From NCBI GenBank assembly GCA_963556255.1, contig OY744616.1:3054831-3118830 (forward strand): a DNA stretch of 64,000 nucleotides, written 5' to 3'. The stretch comes from Allolobophora icterica (taxonomy: Eukaryota > Annelida > Clitellata > Crassiclitellata > Lumbricidae). Below, piece after piece: positions 30,801 to 42,800 of this stretch. How positions within the stretch are numbered: the first letter of the stretch is position 1; each line of letters starts with the position of its first letter. The translations under genes and the position numbers were made by a program. The notes beneath the pieces are model-generated. The model was not told where the DNA came from and did no database searches. It worked only from the letters and a program-made list of their open reading frames with translations.

Positions 30801-32659
30801 GTCAAATACACCAGTGGTTCTTGCAGTTATTGCAAGTTACTTCCATTGTTTTGTGCGAATGCTTCCTGCAAACCGGCTTCTTGAACACTTCACAACACTG
30901 CTTTACTTTGTTAGCATTCTGCTTCGACTGTTTATAGCCCTTCCCCATACCCAACCATATCGGTTTACGTTGTGATGTTGCATCAGTGATAATCCTTTTT
31001 ATCTTCTATCTATTTAGCTATCACTCTAACGTCAAACATATTTGAGTCATTATTGATGGCCTTATAATTAGTGACTGCATTTAAAAACACCTAAACCTTC
31101 CGTGTCGTAGTGCGGCAAATGCATTTCTTAAGACTATACAAAACTGTAATATTACAGCAACAACAGTAAGCAATTAAAAAATCGAAAATAAAGAATCTGA
31201 AGCCCATGTAATTGTCTCAGCATCAACTATCACCGTTACGATGGGATGCAAATGTTCTCTTTTGCACGCGGCTCTGTTGGGAGTCCTTCAGTGCATATTT
31301 CAAGGACAGGAGCTATATGGATGCTTCTTAGTGAATGACTCAACATATATGAATAACACCGAACTGTTAATGCATTGAAACCAGGTCATGAGTCGATATT
31401 ATCAAGGTGGAATTTCAATTGCTTTTCCGTACGATTTTAATTCTACTTAACGTATTATTAAGTAACGTCATAATTATTGTGGTTGATTGCTAATGCGCTT
31501 ATCTTAGATTCTGATGATCCAATTTTAAGTGGTGGTTATCTTAGATTCTGAGGTTCCGATTTAAAATAAGTGTTGCATTTTCCACACGAAGAATCCTATA
31601 AATAGCATATTAAAGTTGAACTGTGGATAGTTGCACGCCGCTTTCAAACACATCCCTCTGACGCGTGCTTTTGCTTACTGAATTATATTATATTTGCATT
31701 GATGCACGAGATCACAACTGCCTTTATTAAGAAGTTAGACAACTAACAATTTGACAAACAAGGATTCAAATTCCACTTGGTTACCAGGTTTTACATCTAG
31801 AGAAATTTCTTTTAAATGCTTTGTATTGTTTTCAATTGCCGTAGGCGCCATCAGTTCGACCTCGAATTTTCATCCACTTCTCTGTTGGGCTTCGTGTTTT
31901 ACAAAGCTAAAGGACTTTATCTACGTACTATGTTCTCGACATACGCCTTATAAGGTGACTTTAAGAGCTCACGAGGACAGCATTCCGCACGATCTGCTAA
32001 TGATAACTATTGCAGAAGAGATCAAACTGCCTATCGAAATGGTTGGCATTGAAAACACTAACACTTTATACGTTAATGACTATGAATGCAAGTGTATCTG
32101 GAAGATAGACATGACTAACAATAAAGTTGACAAATGGATGTCGAAATTAGGCCCTTGGACCCGTTTGTCAGTATCCAATGATAATCATCTAATGCTTCAA
32201 AGGGCTTTTGGAGATCTGCTGTTTTTGGAGATTTACGACGAAGATGCAAAGCCTGTGATGAAATTTACACTTCCCAATGACTTCAGACGTCCATTCAGGG
32301 TCATTGAGAAATCCAACGGAGAATTCATCGTCAGACACACGTTAGCAAACGAGGGAGACAGACAGTTTTTAAGTATCGCAAGCCGTGATTTTCGTAATAT
32401 TAGTCAATTTAGTGTCAAAGATAAAAAATTTATTTCGCCTGTGTACACGTACTTGTTCCTGGATACAGACAGCAATATTCTAATTGCGGTTGAGAGAGGC
32501 ACCCGGAACATATATCTGCTTGACCTGATTACTCGAGGCTGGAAACTTGTTGATCGTTTTTATTGTCATCCTTCGCGGTTGTATTACGAAAGAAAGAAAA
32601 GGCAGTTCATTCTTTTTTTTCAGTCAAGTGTGCACATTTTTACATGGAGCAACAACTAA
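27789..32659 (+). CDS. Gene D: secreted mucin-linker beta-propeller protein, 404 aa (3 exons)
   Basis: Exons 27789-27852, 28364-28699 and 31845-32659 join into an uninterrupted 404-codon frame. Residues 1-21 are a signal peptide, 22-133 the Cys-pair start and Thr/Ser-rich linker, 134-404 the propeller-like domain. The domain begins with C147-x3-C151-x11-C163 and contains LRAHEDSIPHDLLMITIAEE, CKCIWKIDMTNNKVDKWM, NDNHLMLQRAF, NGEFIVRH and a C-terminal SSVHIFTWSNN. No transmembrane segment follows, so secretion is expected. Intron 2 (3.1 kb) holds a LINE-in-LINE nest. The downstream flank holds a SINE-2 copy and the conserved downstream module. The function is unknown; it is the cleanest family member for the 404-aa form. 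Confidence 0.87.
28364..28699 (+). CDS. Gene D exon 2: Cys pair and Thr/Ser-rich linker
   Basis: 336 nt. Of two adjacent AGs (TTACAG and CAGTAG) the second matches the acceptor of the paralogues. DQESLSYANCKLTNTCFGRT, TTDDLVNERPTT, then Thr/Ser/Ala-rich to SCETSE. Donor TCAGAAG|GTAGAA. Confidence 0.85.
29273..30047 (-). mobile_element. Jockey/CR1-like LINE, 3' part (interrupted)
   Basis: Minus-strand frames read ICSQRLYPLKVLRSQGMP, ALVVSRLTYAIPSWG, FLSAELGGKIESFLRMAGRS and LHKFNLRKRGHAFELP, the C-terminal end of a reverse transcriptase with one frameshift. It ends in a CTTA-type tail (plus-strand GTAAGTAAGTAAGTAA). Its upstream continuation lies beyond a second LINE, at 30521-30660. Confidence 0.85.
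30048..30520 (+). mobile_element. CR1/L2-like LINE (family 1) inserted into the minus-strand LINE
   Basis: Open to 30466: VLRSAARLVGGISRFDHVSE, MRDVLHWLPVQHRIHYRVST, CVLGRAPAYLCELF, GDFVVPYARTAMAQRRAF, VVGPTAWNDLPLSLRSLP. Tail GGGAGCGCCACTGAGTAG...GAAGGGGCGCTATAGAAG and (GATA)n. Intact frame over 140 codons, so it is young. Confidence 0.9.
30521..30660 (-). mobile_element. Continuation of the interrupted LINE
   Basis: Minus strand reads RHLSLPDPISNVERVKIVKL and LLGVLFREDLKFD, which flows into DHVSFILKICSQ of 29273-30047 once the family-1 LINE is removed. Confidence 0.8.
30661..31287. other. Gene D intron 2, remainder
   Basis: AT-rich, with no coding or repeat signal that I can support. Confidence 0.45.
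31288..31345 (+). mobile_element. LINE tail relic (ancestral intron-2 copy)
   Basis: GTTGGGAGTCCTTCAGTGCA...CAAGGACAGGAGCTATATGG is a degenerate family-1 tail in the position shared with genes C, E and F. Confidence 0.6.
31845..32659 (+). CDS. Gene D exon 3: beta-propeller-like domain
   Basis: 815 nt, acceptor TTGCCGTAG|GC, stop TAA at 32657-32659. Reads GAISSTSNFHPLLCWASCF onward. Confidence 0.87.
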
Positions 32660-33026
32660 CCGCAAGAGGCAACCATGTATATGAAACATTGGTGTCTTTT
32701 CTTAGACTCGGCTTTGATAACGTATGGTCGATAGCTTCCATCGCAGTTTTATCCTCAATAACAACATATAGTTAGAGAAGTGTCTATAAATGTTTTGCCG
32801 CTATGATATATCTGAGTTTGGCTGTCGCTAATTCTCTCGACCAGTGTTCCCTAACCAATGGTGTCGTGAACATGTTCTAGGAGTGCTGCGGCTGGATGGT
32901 AGAGTGGGTTAAAGCATGTGAAAGAAACTACTTATTATCACTGCTTGATATTACTACTGAAATAGACATATAGCTGTTTCTATACACTTGAGGTACTGCA
33001 GATATAGTCGCAACAATGATTTGAAG

Positions 33027-33238
33027 GAGGGGGGGATAGAGTAGTGGTAACACTCATGGCCAGGAGAGCATAAGGTACGCGCATCGACTCCCGTAACCCC
33101 CCTCTAGGGCGGCGCCTTGCATGGCTGCCAAACCGTGTGTTTAATTAAGATATTGATTGTACTTTCAAGTTTCAATGTAATCTTACTGCGTCTGTCGGTT
33201 TGAAATAATAAAGAATATAATAATAATTATGATTATTA
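33027..33238 (+). mobile_element. SINE-2 copy, diverged
   Basis: GATAGAGTAGTGGTAACACT (A-box region) and CGCATCGACTCCC (B-box region), then GGCGCCTTGCATGGCTGCC and TAATCTTACTGCGTCTGTCG...AATAATAAAGAAT with (ATAATT)n. Confidence 0.8.
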
Positions 33239-34100
33239 TGATTGTCATTAAACGCCAGGAACGTTGCCAGTCATTAAAATAAACAACTAACTGGAAGAAA
33301 AATAAATGAAATTAAGCCCAAGTGTTGTTGGCTGAATGACTTGTAGTAAGGGCGTGTTGCAAGGAAAAATACTGGGAACTACTGTTCCAAAGCATAGGCA
33401 ATGAGTTGTTACTCACAGAGGATAAACATGACATCAGACATTACATGATGAGGCTCATATTCATTGCGTCGGTAACTTTTTTACATATCTGTAAGATGTG
33501 TTCTTGACATAATTCTCTGCTAATGGAGAGAACACACAAGGGAATCCTTTCTAACAGTAGATGTATTTCACTGACAGCATTGCCTAAAAATATCGATAGT
33601 TTAAACTCACTGACACTAGAGATGCTACAGGACCGATTAAACTGAGCCATGTCGAAACCAGAGGCAAATTTTACAAATGCTTCAATAGTATTCTCTACAG
33701 ATCTAAAGGGCACATTGATGAAATAGTCCTATCGAAGTTCTTTTATTCCAAAAGTTAATTATTAATCACATAATCTACTCAGAACATCCCTGCTTGATAA
33801 CCCTACGGAATTGTTCATCTCCTTTTAGGATGTAGGCCTGTAAATGATGGAAGTTTCTGCTAATTCTGAAAACTCGGTTTCATTACAAGTTGCATTCGGA
33901 ACATCTCTGCTGAAGTACCTGCTTGGACGCCATCCAAATGAAAAGTAAATGTAGCTTGGTACACGTCAGACGAGAGCAGATATAGACAGGATAACGACCG
34001 CGTCTCAAGGCTGGGAAGACGATAGAGAACCAGTCTGAAGACCGGGAACAACGACGTATCGCTCGCCATATAGGCGTTTTGTGTACGAAGACTACACCAG
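33239..34100 (+). repeat. Array downstream module after gene D
   Basis: Shared blocks with 7600-8300: AACGCCAGGAACGTTGCCAG, GGCTGAATGACTTGTA, GAGAGAACACACAAGGGAAT, ATTTCACTGACAGCATTGCC and CATCTCTGCTGAAGTACCTG. Confidence 0.65.
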
Positions 34101-34110
34101 CAGTCACAAC

Positions 34111-34284
34111 CAGAGGCGTCTACACCATAGAAACCTTGGGGCAAATGCTCCATCCAAGAAATAGGGGGGGGGGAGATCTGTCAGTGTGTGTGCCACCATT
34201 TTAGGGGGAAAGAATGGGAAGGGGGGAAGAAGATGGGGAAAAGGGACGTTGCTCCAGTGACTTAGGGGGGGATAGACGCCCCTG
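34111..34284. mobile_element. hAT-type MITE, 174 bp
   Basis: Perfect 8-bp target duplication GTCACAAC at 34103-34110 and 34285-34292. The inverted ends CAGAGGCGTCTA and TAGACGCCCCTG start with the CAGRGGCGT pattern of hAT termini. The interior is G-rich (runs of 7-9 G) and non-coding. Confidence 0.9.
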
Positions 34285-34299
34285 GTCACAACAGCCATT

Positions 34300-34579
34300 C
34301 AACGGGTGTAGGATCTATTTGTAGGAGGGGTGATCATGGAACAGACATACATGCATTCCTTTAGTGTAGAAAACTTAGAAGCATTTTGGTTATAATACAA
34401 TATGACAATGATTTGACAATATGGAGAAGTAAACAGCTGCCATCTGAAGACCATACTAAACTGCTAATGCACTACGCGAAACAGCATAAAACACTAGGGC
34501 CGATAAATTAAAATTAACAATTAAAAATATTATCTTTAACTTATTTGTATCTGATCTCTCAAGCACTTCGGTGTTTTCT
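34300..34579. repeat. Intergenic block shared with 18415-18640
   Basis: GGATCTATTTGTAGGAGGGG, TTTAGTGTAGAAAACTTAGA and ACTACGCGAAACAGCATAAA have counterparts at 18418-18600, consistent with duplication of the unit with its flanks. Confidence 0.65.
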
Positions 34580-34650
34580 GGTCGGGTGCGCCTCTGAGGA
34601 GTCTCTCTTGAAGTGGCGCTATACAAATTTACGATTACGATTACGAGTAA
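34580..34650 (+). mobile_element. LINE tail with (GATTAC)n-type end
   Basis: GGGTGCGCCTCTGAGGAG...GAAGTGGCGCTATACAAATT then ACGATTACGATTACGAG, as at 19036-19090. Confidence 0.8.
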
Positions 34651-35110
34651 AAGTCTCAAAGGAACCTGAAACGCGTACTCTACGCGTTAGAGGGCGAGCG
34701 CTATAGCCAGTCGGCTATCGTATGCTTTCAAGAAACTCACAAAGGCGCATTGTTTCAGCCAGTATAATTTAAACGGTTGCAGATTCAGACAGTGTAAGAT
34801 ATCAGGCGTTGCCTGTGGCGCGGTAATGGCGGGCTCGTCTGATTAATTGTTTTCGAGTACATGGCCATAGTTTGACTGGTGGAAGTTTGAAACTAATTCA
34901 AAACCCGGTTGCCTAATGAAATCAAGCACCAAACATTTCTTTAAGCAGCCTAATCGCTGGGGAGGCAGACACTACTACGCAAGTAACCAATCAAATGCGG
35001 CTTCATATTAACCAATCGTAATCATGAACTAGAAATTTCTTGTGCGCTACTCGAAAGCTCAGCGCAGGGCACCAGCTTAAACGCGGGCGCTGGAATAAGT
35101 TCTATCATCT
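34651..35110 (+). repeat. Array upstream module, distal copy before gene E
   Basis: AGAGGGCGAGCGCTATAGCC, AAAGGCGCATTGTTTCAGCC, AGGCGTTGCCTGTGGCG, ATGGCCATAGTTTGACTGGT, AACCAATCAAATGCGG (CCAAT at about 34985) and GGGCACCAGCTTAAACGCGG. Confidence 0.7.
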
Positions 35111-35889
35111 AGAGCGCTCGACACACATATATATGTATATATATATATATATAATCAGGACTTAGGTTACACATATCTATGCCCTATCTATACTTGCTAG
35201 CCAACCGAGCCGTTTTGAATTTAACCCGGCGTCAAATAAGTCACCTTTTGTGGAGACGCTCTTAAAACACTCTCGCTCCAAAACAATCCATCTCTTAGCC
35301 GCGGCATGTCGAAATTCCAAGACCGCACTCTTGGCTTTCCACTGCACGCATCCCGATCACTCTCCGGTTGACCATCACCCACCTTTGAGTTCACCTATCA
35401 TCCCTTTTTTTACACAAGAGACGTGGCGTGTTTATACTATAAGTCATGCTTTTCTCTATATATGGATCTTTCCCGTTATTGGCGTTCGTTTTTGCACTGC
35501 ATTATACGGCATCCATTTGTGGAACTGGAAATAAATCGCACCTTGGGGAATACGATTCGAGCAGTAAGATTCGGACAGACCAATACTAACAATATCGAGT
35601 ATATCGATAGTTTGCATAGAGATCCACGCAAAGAGGTTCGCACTTCTGCAAAACTTGATTTCATTAAAAAAAACAGTTAGATCTTCGCAACGTGATAGTT
35701 AAAACTTTCAGCTATAGTTCATGCTCCAGAGTGAGATGAAAATTATCAGAGTATCGTGAAACTGTAAATTAAAGTTTAGTGACGCTATTTACATTGCTGA
35801 AGTTCTCGTGTAGAAGTTAACTACAGCATCAGCAGCAGAACAGAATGCAGTTAATGGCGTGTCTGTGATCAGAAAGGAATCATGTGGTA
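35111..35889. other. Intergenic; short (TA)n then unassigned
   Basis: 35128-35152 is a short TA run. The rest (35160-35889) has open frames up to 94 codons without recognisable motifs or family sequence. Confidence 0.4.
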
Positions 35890-36700
<811 letters not shown>

Positions 36701-37330
36701 GTGAATATCGCACAAACGCGACGAGGACTTTTAGCAATATTTGGAAGGAAAAGATCACTTCATATCTAATATAACTTAGAAACAACTCTCCAATCAGCTT
36801 TCGTGTGCCTAGATCTTTCAAGTTATAATAAGAAGTGTAGGCCTATGCGTATTATGTCTAATTCGTTCACCTTACATCATGATGACCGGGTGGTAGATGA
36901 ATAGTTGCTAACAATAATATTCTCGCCATGATCATCGAGGTGAAGGAAACCCTTTCTAGATTCACTGCTGCGCTATGAATTTGTCTTACTTTTTCCCGAT
37001 TTGCAACTGTAATTACAATTATTGGAGATTTACGAAGCGCAACCTCAAAAGAAACTAAACGAAATACTCAAAGTGCCATAGGTTCGCCATCCCTGTAATT
37101 ACCCTTTCAAAGGGTAATTACAGGCTGAAGCAAACATGGCTCGCTGCATTTTTATCATATTTCGAAATCATTGGCTTTCTGAAATATTACTGAAATGCCC
37201 AGTGGCTAAAATATCAGGTTTGTCTTTTACGCAACTTTACAGTTTTACTAGACCATACACTAAGCAATGCAATCAGCCCTCTATCACTAATATTTCTCAG
37301 CCTAAATACACCGTGTCCTAACAGTCTGTC
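36701..37330. repeat. Module continuation and small exon-3 relic
   Basis: 36701-36780 continues the upstream module (CGCGACGAGGACTTTTAGCA). Around 37020-37060 TATTGGAGATTTACGAAGCG resembles the LEIYD segment of exon 3, followed by ACCTCAAAAGAAACTAAACG. The same hybrid recurs at 40945-40975 and 52610-52660. Confidence 0.5.
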
Positions 37331-38320
37331 GTTACTTGTCATGTGTTGTCGTTTATGGAACAACTCCTCTAACTTGACGCAACTCTTATGAATAAGTCTT
37401 TGTCTCACTGGCGAAGTTACTGATACTAATTAGACACAATTGGCCCATAGAAACTCTTGCCCTCAGAGAAATATCACGAGAGCAAGAAGGCTGATCAATG
37501 ACTTATAGCTTGTTTTGTCGAACAAAGAAAGAGGAATAAAATTATGGAATGTAGGAGTTATGGAAGAAGAGATGGAAGGAACGCAGTAAAAAAGAAAGAA
37601 AAAGATATTGATAGAAAGAAGGACTCATAAGAGGTAGGGAAAATAAGAGGTAGGGAAAGACTAAAAACAGGAAGCGAATCAGTCAGAAAATCACACATTC
37701 ATTGGAGGCATCATTGGGAGGAAGGAAAGGGAGCGAGGAAAGATGGAAAGTAAGAAGTGAGGCAAGTATTGGACGGACGAGAAGGAAGTAAGGATGGTCA
37801 GAAGAATGAAGATATTAAAATAGGATGGCGGCGTGAGTGTAGAAGAGACACATGGAGAAGAGGATGGGACACCGGTGGAAAGGCGAAACTAACGGCGAAA
37901 TGCAAGAGTTCTCTCTCAGAAAGGACATTTTGCCAAACGTGCGCACAGATGGTCGTCATTGCCAGGCGATTCAATTGGCTTGAAGATTATCTCGGTGAAA
38001 GTTAACATCCTACTCATAACTATGCTTTTACATGGCTCTTAGGATGTGACAGATTCTGGTTATTCTTACGAATTAGAACTGTCACCAACCACGAAGATTT
38101 ATAATAATCACTGCTTAATAGAAAGTGTAATTTCTATAGAAAACTTGTTTAAGGTCTCTCACGAATCTCAGAGACATAAAGTACGACTCAACACACTTGA
38201 AATGTGCAGAGTTATTAAGTTTAAGGCTGTCGTTGCCTTTGGCGTGATCTGTCCTAACATATCGAATTCGTCTTAATGCTTGTGATGGCAAGTTTAATTG
38301 ATATCGTCGAGCTGGTGTAA
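37331..38320. repeat. Intergenic block shared with 46250-47060, purine-rich middle
   Basis: Shared landmarks include CTAATTAGACACA, TCAGAAAATCAC and GAGTTCTCTCTCAGAAAGGA, in the same order as at 46250-47000. 37540-37900 is strongly purine-rich on the plus strand. Open frames over it have no family support. Confidence 0.6.
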
Positions 38321-39614
38321 GTTGAAACTAATACAATACTCGCACTGTCTAACAAAACAAAGAACCAATACATTTACAAGAAGCTAAATCTCTTATGGCA
38401 GCAGTTTCAACGCAGCACCCCACTCCGGTGACTGGTTCTTGGGTTTACCATTGGCTGTTAGAATTTCTATAGGGCTACGCCTCGCGAAACCCATTATGTG
38501 GGCCTCATAACTAGCCCGACCGGTCACTATTCACGGCGGTCGGTTCGCATGGACTCTCCTTTGGTCTTGGCTTTGGCTGAATATTCAGAGAAAGCGTCCA
38601 GAAAGACATGTTTTGTCGGAGCCTTACACGAGATGGCTTCCCAGCTATTAGAGAGCTAATCGGGTTGGCTAGAAGGGTTGGCAGGAGACCTAATGGACCA
38701 ACTGTGTTGATTGAAAGTTACAGCCTCATCTCGGATGCCATAGTGACTGACACGGGGTCTCCAATAGGAGGATTTAGCATCTTCCTTCTCATTTACAAGT
38801 TTTCTTTGTTGCCACCCTTTAGGCCTACATAATCTGCTCCAAAGTTTTAAGAGTAGCAAATATCAGTATTATTAAATGAATCTGTTAATCTCGGTCACAT
38901 TTACAGGCTGAATTTCATGTGCAATTTTGAAATTCTTAGTTTAAAGATTTTGCCAGTTCAAAGAAGTTAAGTGACGGGAACCAGGTTTTTCACAAAACAG
39001 TTGAAAGAAAATCGATATTCGTTTCCAATGCAAGATTAATCGTTCACCGTCCAGTTTTCGTGCATAACCATTAGACGTCTTTACTGATTAATTGCAATTG
39101 TAATTAGTAACTTCTATTGTGCCGGTGTTCAATGCACAAGGCATCAACCGATGACACACCAAACTCAAGCGTCAGCAGGCCACTATCCGGAGGATCAGTC
39201 CGTAAATATGATATTTCCCATGTTGTCTCCATCGCCATAGTTCTTCGTTTTCATCAATTTGAATCGTTTCGAAAATTGATATAAACTCTTGTGGCATCAT
39301 TTACACTCGTATCTAGCATCCGGATAAAGCGCAATATAAATTCGGATTTATGTGTCGTATCAACGCTATGACGACATTGAGAAATGTCTGGAAGGAAACG
39401 ATTTTTATAACAGCATATCTCATACAACTAAGAAACAACACAGATAGTGAAATATCTTATATTTTGTATTACAATAATCTTCTTGTTCATTCTGAGTGTC
39501 GCTTGCCTTAAATTTTTTTTTGGACTGAAAGTGATTATTGTTGGCACTCGCTTTGCTATCTACTCAAACACGGAGATCATTTTTCACTCGATTGAAAGAT
39601 TCTTTGTTTTTCAA
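38321..39614 (+). repeat. Upstream module of gene E, interrupted by an unassigned segment
   Basis: ATACAATACTCGCACTGTCT...CTCTTATGGCAGCAG (38330-38405) is cut at 38405. 38405-39350 is not recognised, except for 39105-39215 which matches 18080-18190. The module resumes at 39355 (TATCAACGCTATGACGACAT, TGTCTGGAAGGAAACGA). Confidence 0.55.
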
Positions 39615-39652
39615 TATAGACCAAAAACTGCAGCGAAATAAAATCAGTCGAA
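39615..39652 (+). promoter_or_regulatory. Core promoter of gene E (TATA + initiator)
   Basis: TATAG at 39615 and ATCAGTCG with its A at 39646, 31 nt apart. Confidence 0.6.
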
Positions 39653-39753
39653 GTTACAGACTTCGATCGTGAACGTCTCAACTAATTTGCTATCAAACGC
39701 CAAAGATTTGCAAACTTAAGAAATCGCAAGAAGCTAAATCGTTGCATGACAAA

Positions 39754-39817
39754 ATGTTCACAGTTTTTCGTATTGCGCTTATTTTCTTAATCATCGTCTT
39801 CTTGAAGCTGACAGTAG
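39754..39817 (+). CDS. Gene E exon 1: signal peptide
   Basis: 64 nt, MFTVFRIALIFLIIVFLKLT, donor G|GTAAGT, phase 1. Confidence 0.85.
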
Positions 39818-42800
39818 GTAAGTAGAAAAGGTCATGTTTGTCTTTGCAGACACTGTTTTATCGTAATCTGAGGTTAAATTTGGTTTTGATGAACTTGTTT
39901 TGAGTATAAAAGATCGCCTTAACCAATTCTAAACCCACAATGGCTTAATTTAATTGAAAAAGAGCAAACTCTTGTCTCAATTCATTATATACCTTGGTGT
40001 TCATTTTTCTATTTAAGGCGAGCACGAAAATAAGCTTCTACTGCGCATTAACGACCAAAATATCATGGGATCGATGTATTGAGCGTTTTACGGAATGAGC
40101 CATTATGTGTATGTCAGAATAAGGGTGTATTGTGTCTTGTGCTTTAACGTTTCTGAGATGGAAGGTGTTGTGCTAATGTATGCCTATATGCTGCATTGCT
40201 TTAGGTGACAAGGAGTCACCGACTTATGCAAACTGTCAGTTGACGAACACTTGCTATGGAAGAACGACCGACGATTTGACAAATGAAAGATCAACGACAA
40301 CGAAGATCAGTGACAAAGAAAACACTCCTAACACTCAAACTACTTGGGCATATGACACATCAGAAGGTACATATACTTTCGAATGATATGCAATCTGGCC
40401 AAATTGCTTTTTGAAGTAATATTATGACGTTTCGTGGTTATATGACTAAACGGTTTGTGTTTGAACATGTCGACCATGCTTTTAATAGTGGTTGATCGAC
40501 GAAGATAGGGCCTAGATAATGTTTGTAGCAGGCGTTAGTTCCATCTGTCAACGCATTCCCTCTTAAATTGTGAAATAAAATACCCCACTCACCCGTCAGG
40601 GCGAATGTTTTCTTAGCAGGTACTTGCTTGATGTTGGAACACACGAGTTTATTTGCTACCAAGAGTAATTTACATGTTATTGAACAGTTAGAGAGCGCCG
40701 CTCAAAGCGGGTAACAAATCAGAGGCTATATTTCTGAATAGCTTTGAAGACCTACGGTATTCGAAATTTTAAATCAAGACGAGAAACCTGTCAGAAGGTT
40801 TTAACTCCCCAACGACTTCTTAGGTCCGCTCTGTGCCATTCAGAAACATAATGGAGAATTCACTGTCGTACGCTACCTAAAAAGAGCTTGAGAGGATGCA
40901 ATTGTGTAAGCTTTTAAGCGCTGATGGCAAAATAATCAGTCAACTTTAACCACCTCAAAATCAACTAAGCGAAAGCCCTCTCTACGCCAACTGTAATAAT
41001 GATTGTCGTCAATAGCGAGTTCGTCACCAGGGTTATATAATTGACGTACGAAGTTTGGGTCCACTCAGCATGTTTCCATTTACAGCTTTCAGTTGTCATT
41101 GTGATCAGAGTTATTGGACGATAACGTGCGTTAGCACTACATGTATAACAAATTTCTTCTCGAAGTGGGGCGTCGTAAATACAGTTACAACCAGTCTTGT
41201 TGTCCTCGAGACCAAGGTCTTGGTCTCGAGTGCATTCGAGTTCGTTTTTGAAAGTCTTGGTCTTGGTCTTGGTCTTGAGGTTCAAGGTCTTGGTCTTGGT
41301 CTTGGTCTTGAGGTTCAACGTCTTGGTCTTGGTCTTGGTCTTGAGGCTCAAAGTCTTGGTCTTGGTTTTGCAAGACCAAGACCAAGACTTTTGAAAATAT
41401 TAACAGTCATTTAACAAAACGCAAGGATTTAAGAAAATTATCCAACAATTACTAATACATTATTGCTTTAGTATTTACACGGTGTGACTGTTGTTTTTGA
41501 CATTTATTTTGACTTCCGGTTATTTATCATGGAATGATTTCAAAACAGATTCACAATTTGTACATTTACATCCGGTACTTGAAAAGCTGCTCTGTGTGCC
41601 AGTGAATTCAGCACTGCAGAACGTATTTTTCACATGGCAGAATATTATGAGGCCCACAGGTCACGTCTTGGTGATAAAATTTTGAGCGAATTGGATTTTA
41701 TAAAATGCAAAAGGCATTTGGAATAACATTTCACATGAGACTTTTGTAAATACGAATTCGGAATTCTCTGCACTCTGCATTTGGAGCTGTTTTGTTTGAA
41801 TAAATGCTTTAATTAAAATAGCGAGTAGTCCGACTTAACAATTTTTTTAGTAAGGAATAGAAGTCTGGATATGGTTGTGATTTTTTGGGTATTTTTCTCG
41901 GTTTTGGTCTTGAGTTTCAAAGTCTTGGTCTTGGTCTTGGTCCTGAGGTTCAAGGTCTTGGTCTTGGTCTTGGTCTTGAGGTTCAAGGTCTTGGTCTTGG
42001 TCTTGAGGTTCAAGGTCTTGGTCTTGGTCTTGGTCTTGAGGTTCAAGGTCTTGGTCTTGGTCTTGGTCTTGAAGTTTGAGGTCTTGACAACAAGACTGGT
42101 TACAACATGAGAACTTAACAGTTTATTCACGCCATGATAAAGTTGCACAGTAGACTCTTGCCAGCCGATTAAAAAGAGTTTTATTAGCTGTGTCTCTGCT
42201 AACCGAATTGTTTCGTTGAAACGCGGGATTTGAATCCATAACGCGTCCGTGGAATTTATGAAGCGCCTCTCCAAGAGAATGTAATCGTAATCGTAATCTC
42301 CAAACTTCGAGAGCGCCACTCGAAGGCCAAGCGCAGGGCACCTGCCCATTCACGGGCGCTACGTGAAATCATAGGGTGTTTCCAGAGAGTAATCCAAGAG
42401 AAGTCCGAGTCCAGATTCCAGAAAGGCCAAGTCATATTAGAGGGGTTTTTCCATAGGGTAGTCCAAAAGAGGCGCTCTCTCCGCGAGCTAAAATGATGTT
42501 AGTTGTGATCCTGAATAAAAAGTTCTTCTGCAGTCCTAAGCAACAGAAGACAACGTGCTTAACAGGGCCGTTTTATCCACTAGGCACAGTAGGCACTGTG
42601 CCTAGGGCCTGCGAAGCTTTCAGGGGCCTACGAAAGTAAGAAAATCTGAAAATGAGATATTAAATGATTGACCGGGGAAATAAAAAAAATAAAAATTGCA
42701 AACATCAGCAAGTTCAAATTTGATAACTTTGTACTGAAACAGTTTAAATTAAGCTGTGCTAACCTACATTATGTGAACTTTGTGGCTCTTTGCAATAGCA

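Noticed and set aside
37757..38005. 82-codon Arg/Lys/Glu-rich ORF
   Set aside because: Purine-rich spacer. The homologous block at 46600-46980 does not preserve the frame.
41055..42349. Leu/Val and Lys/Thr repeat ORFs
   Set aside because: Translations of the CTTGGT arrays inside an inverted-repeat element.
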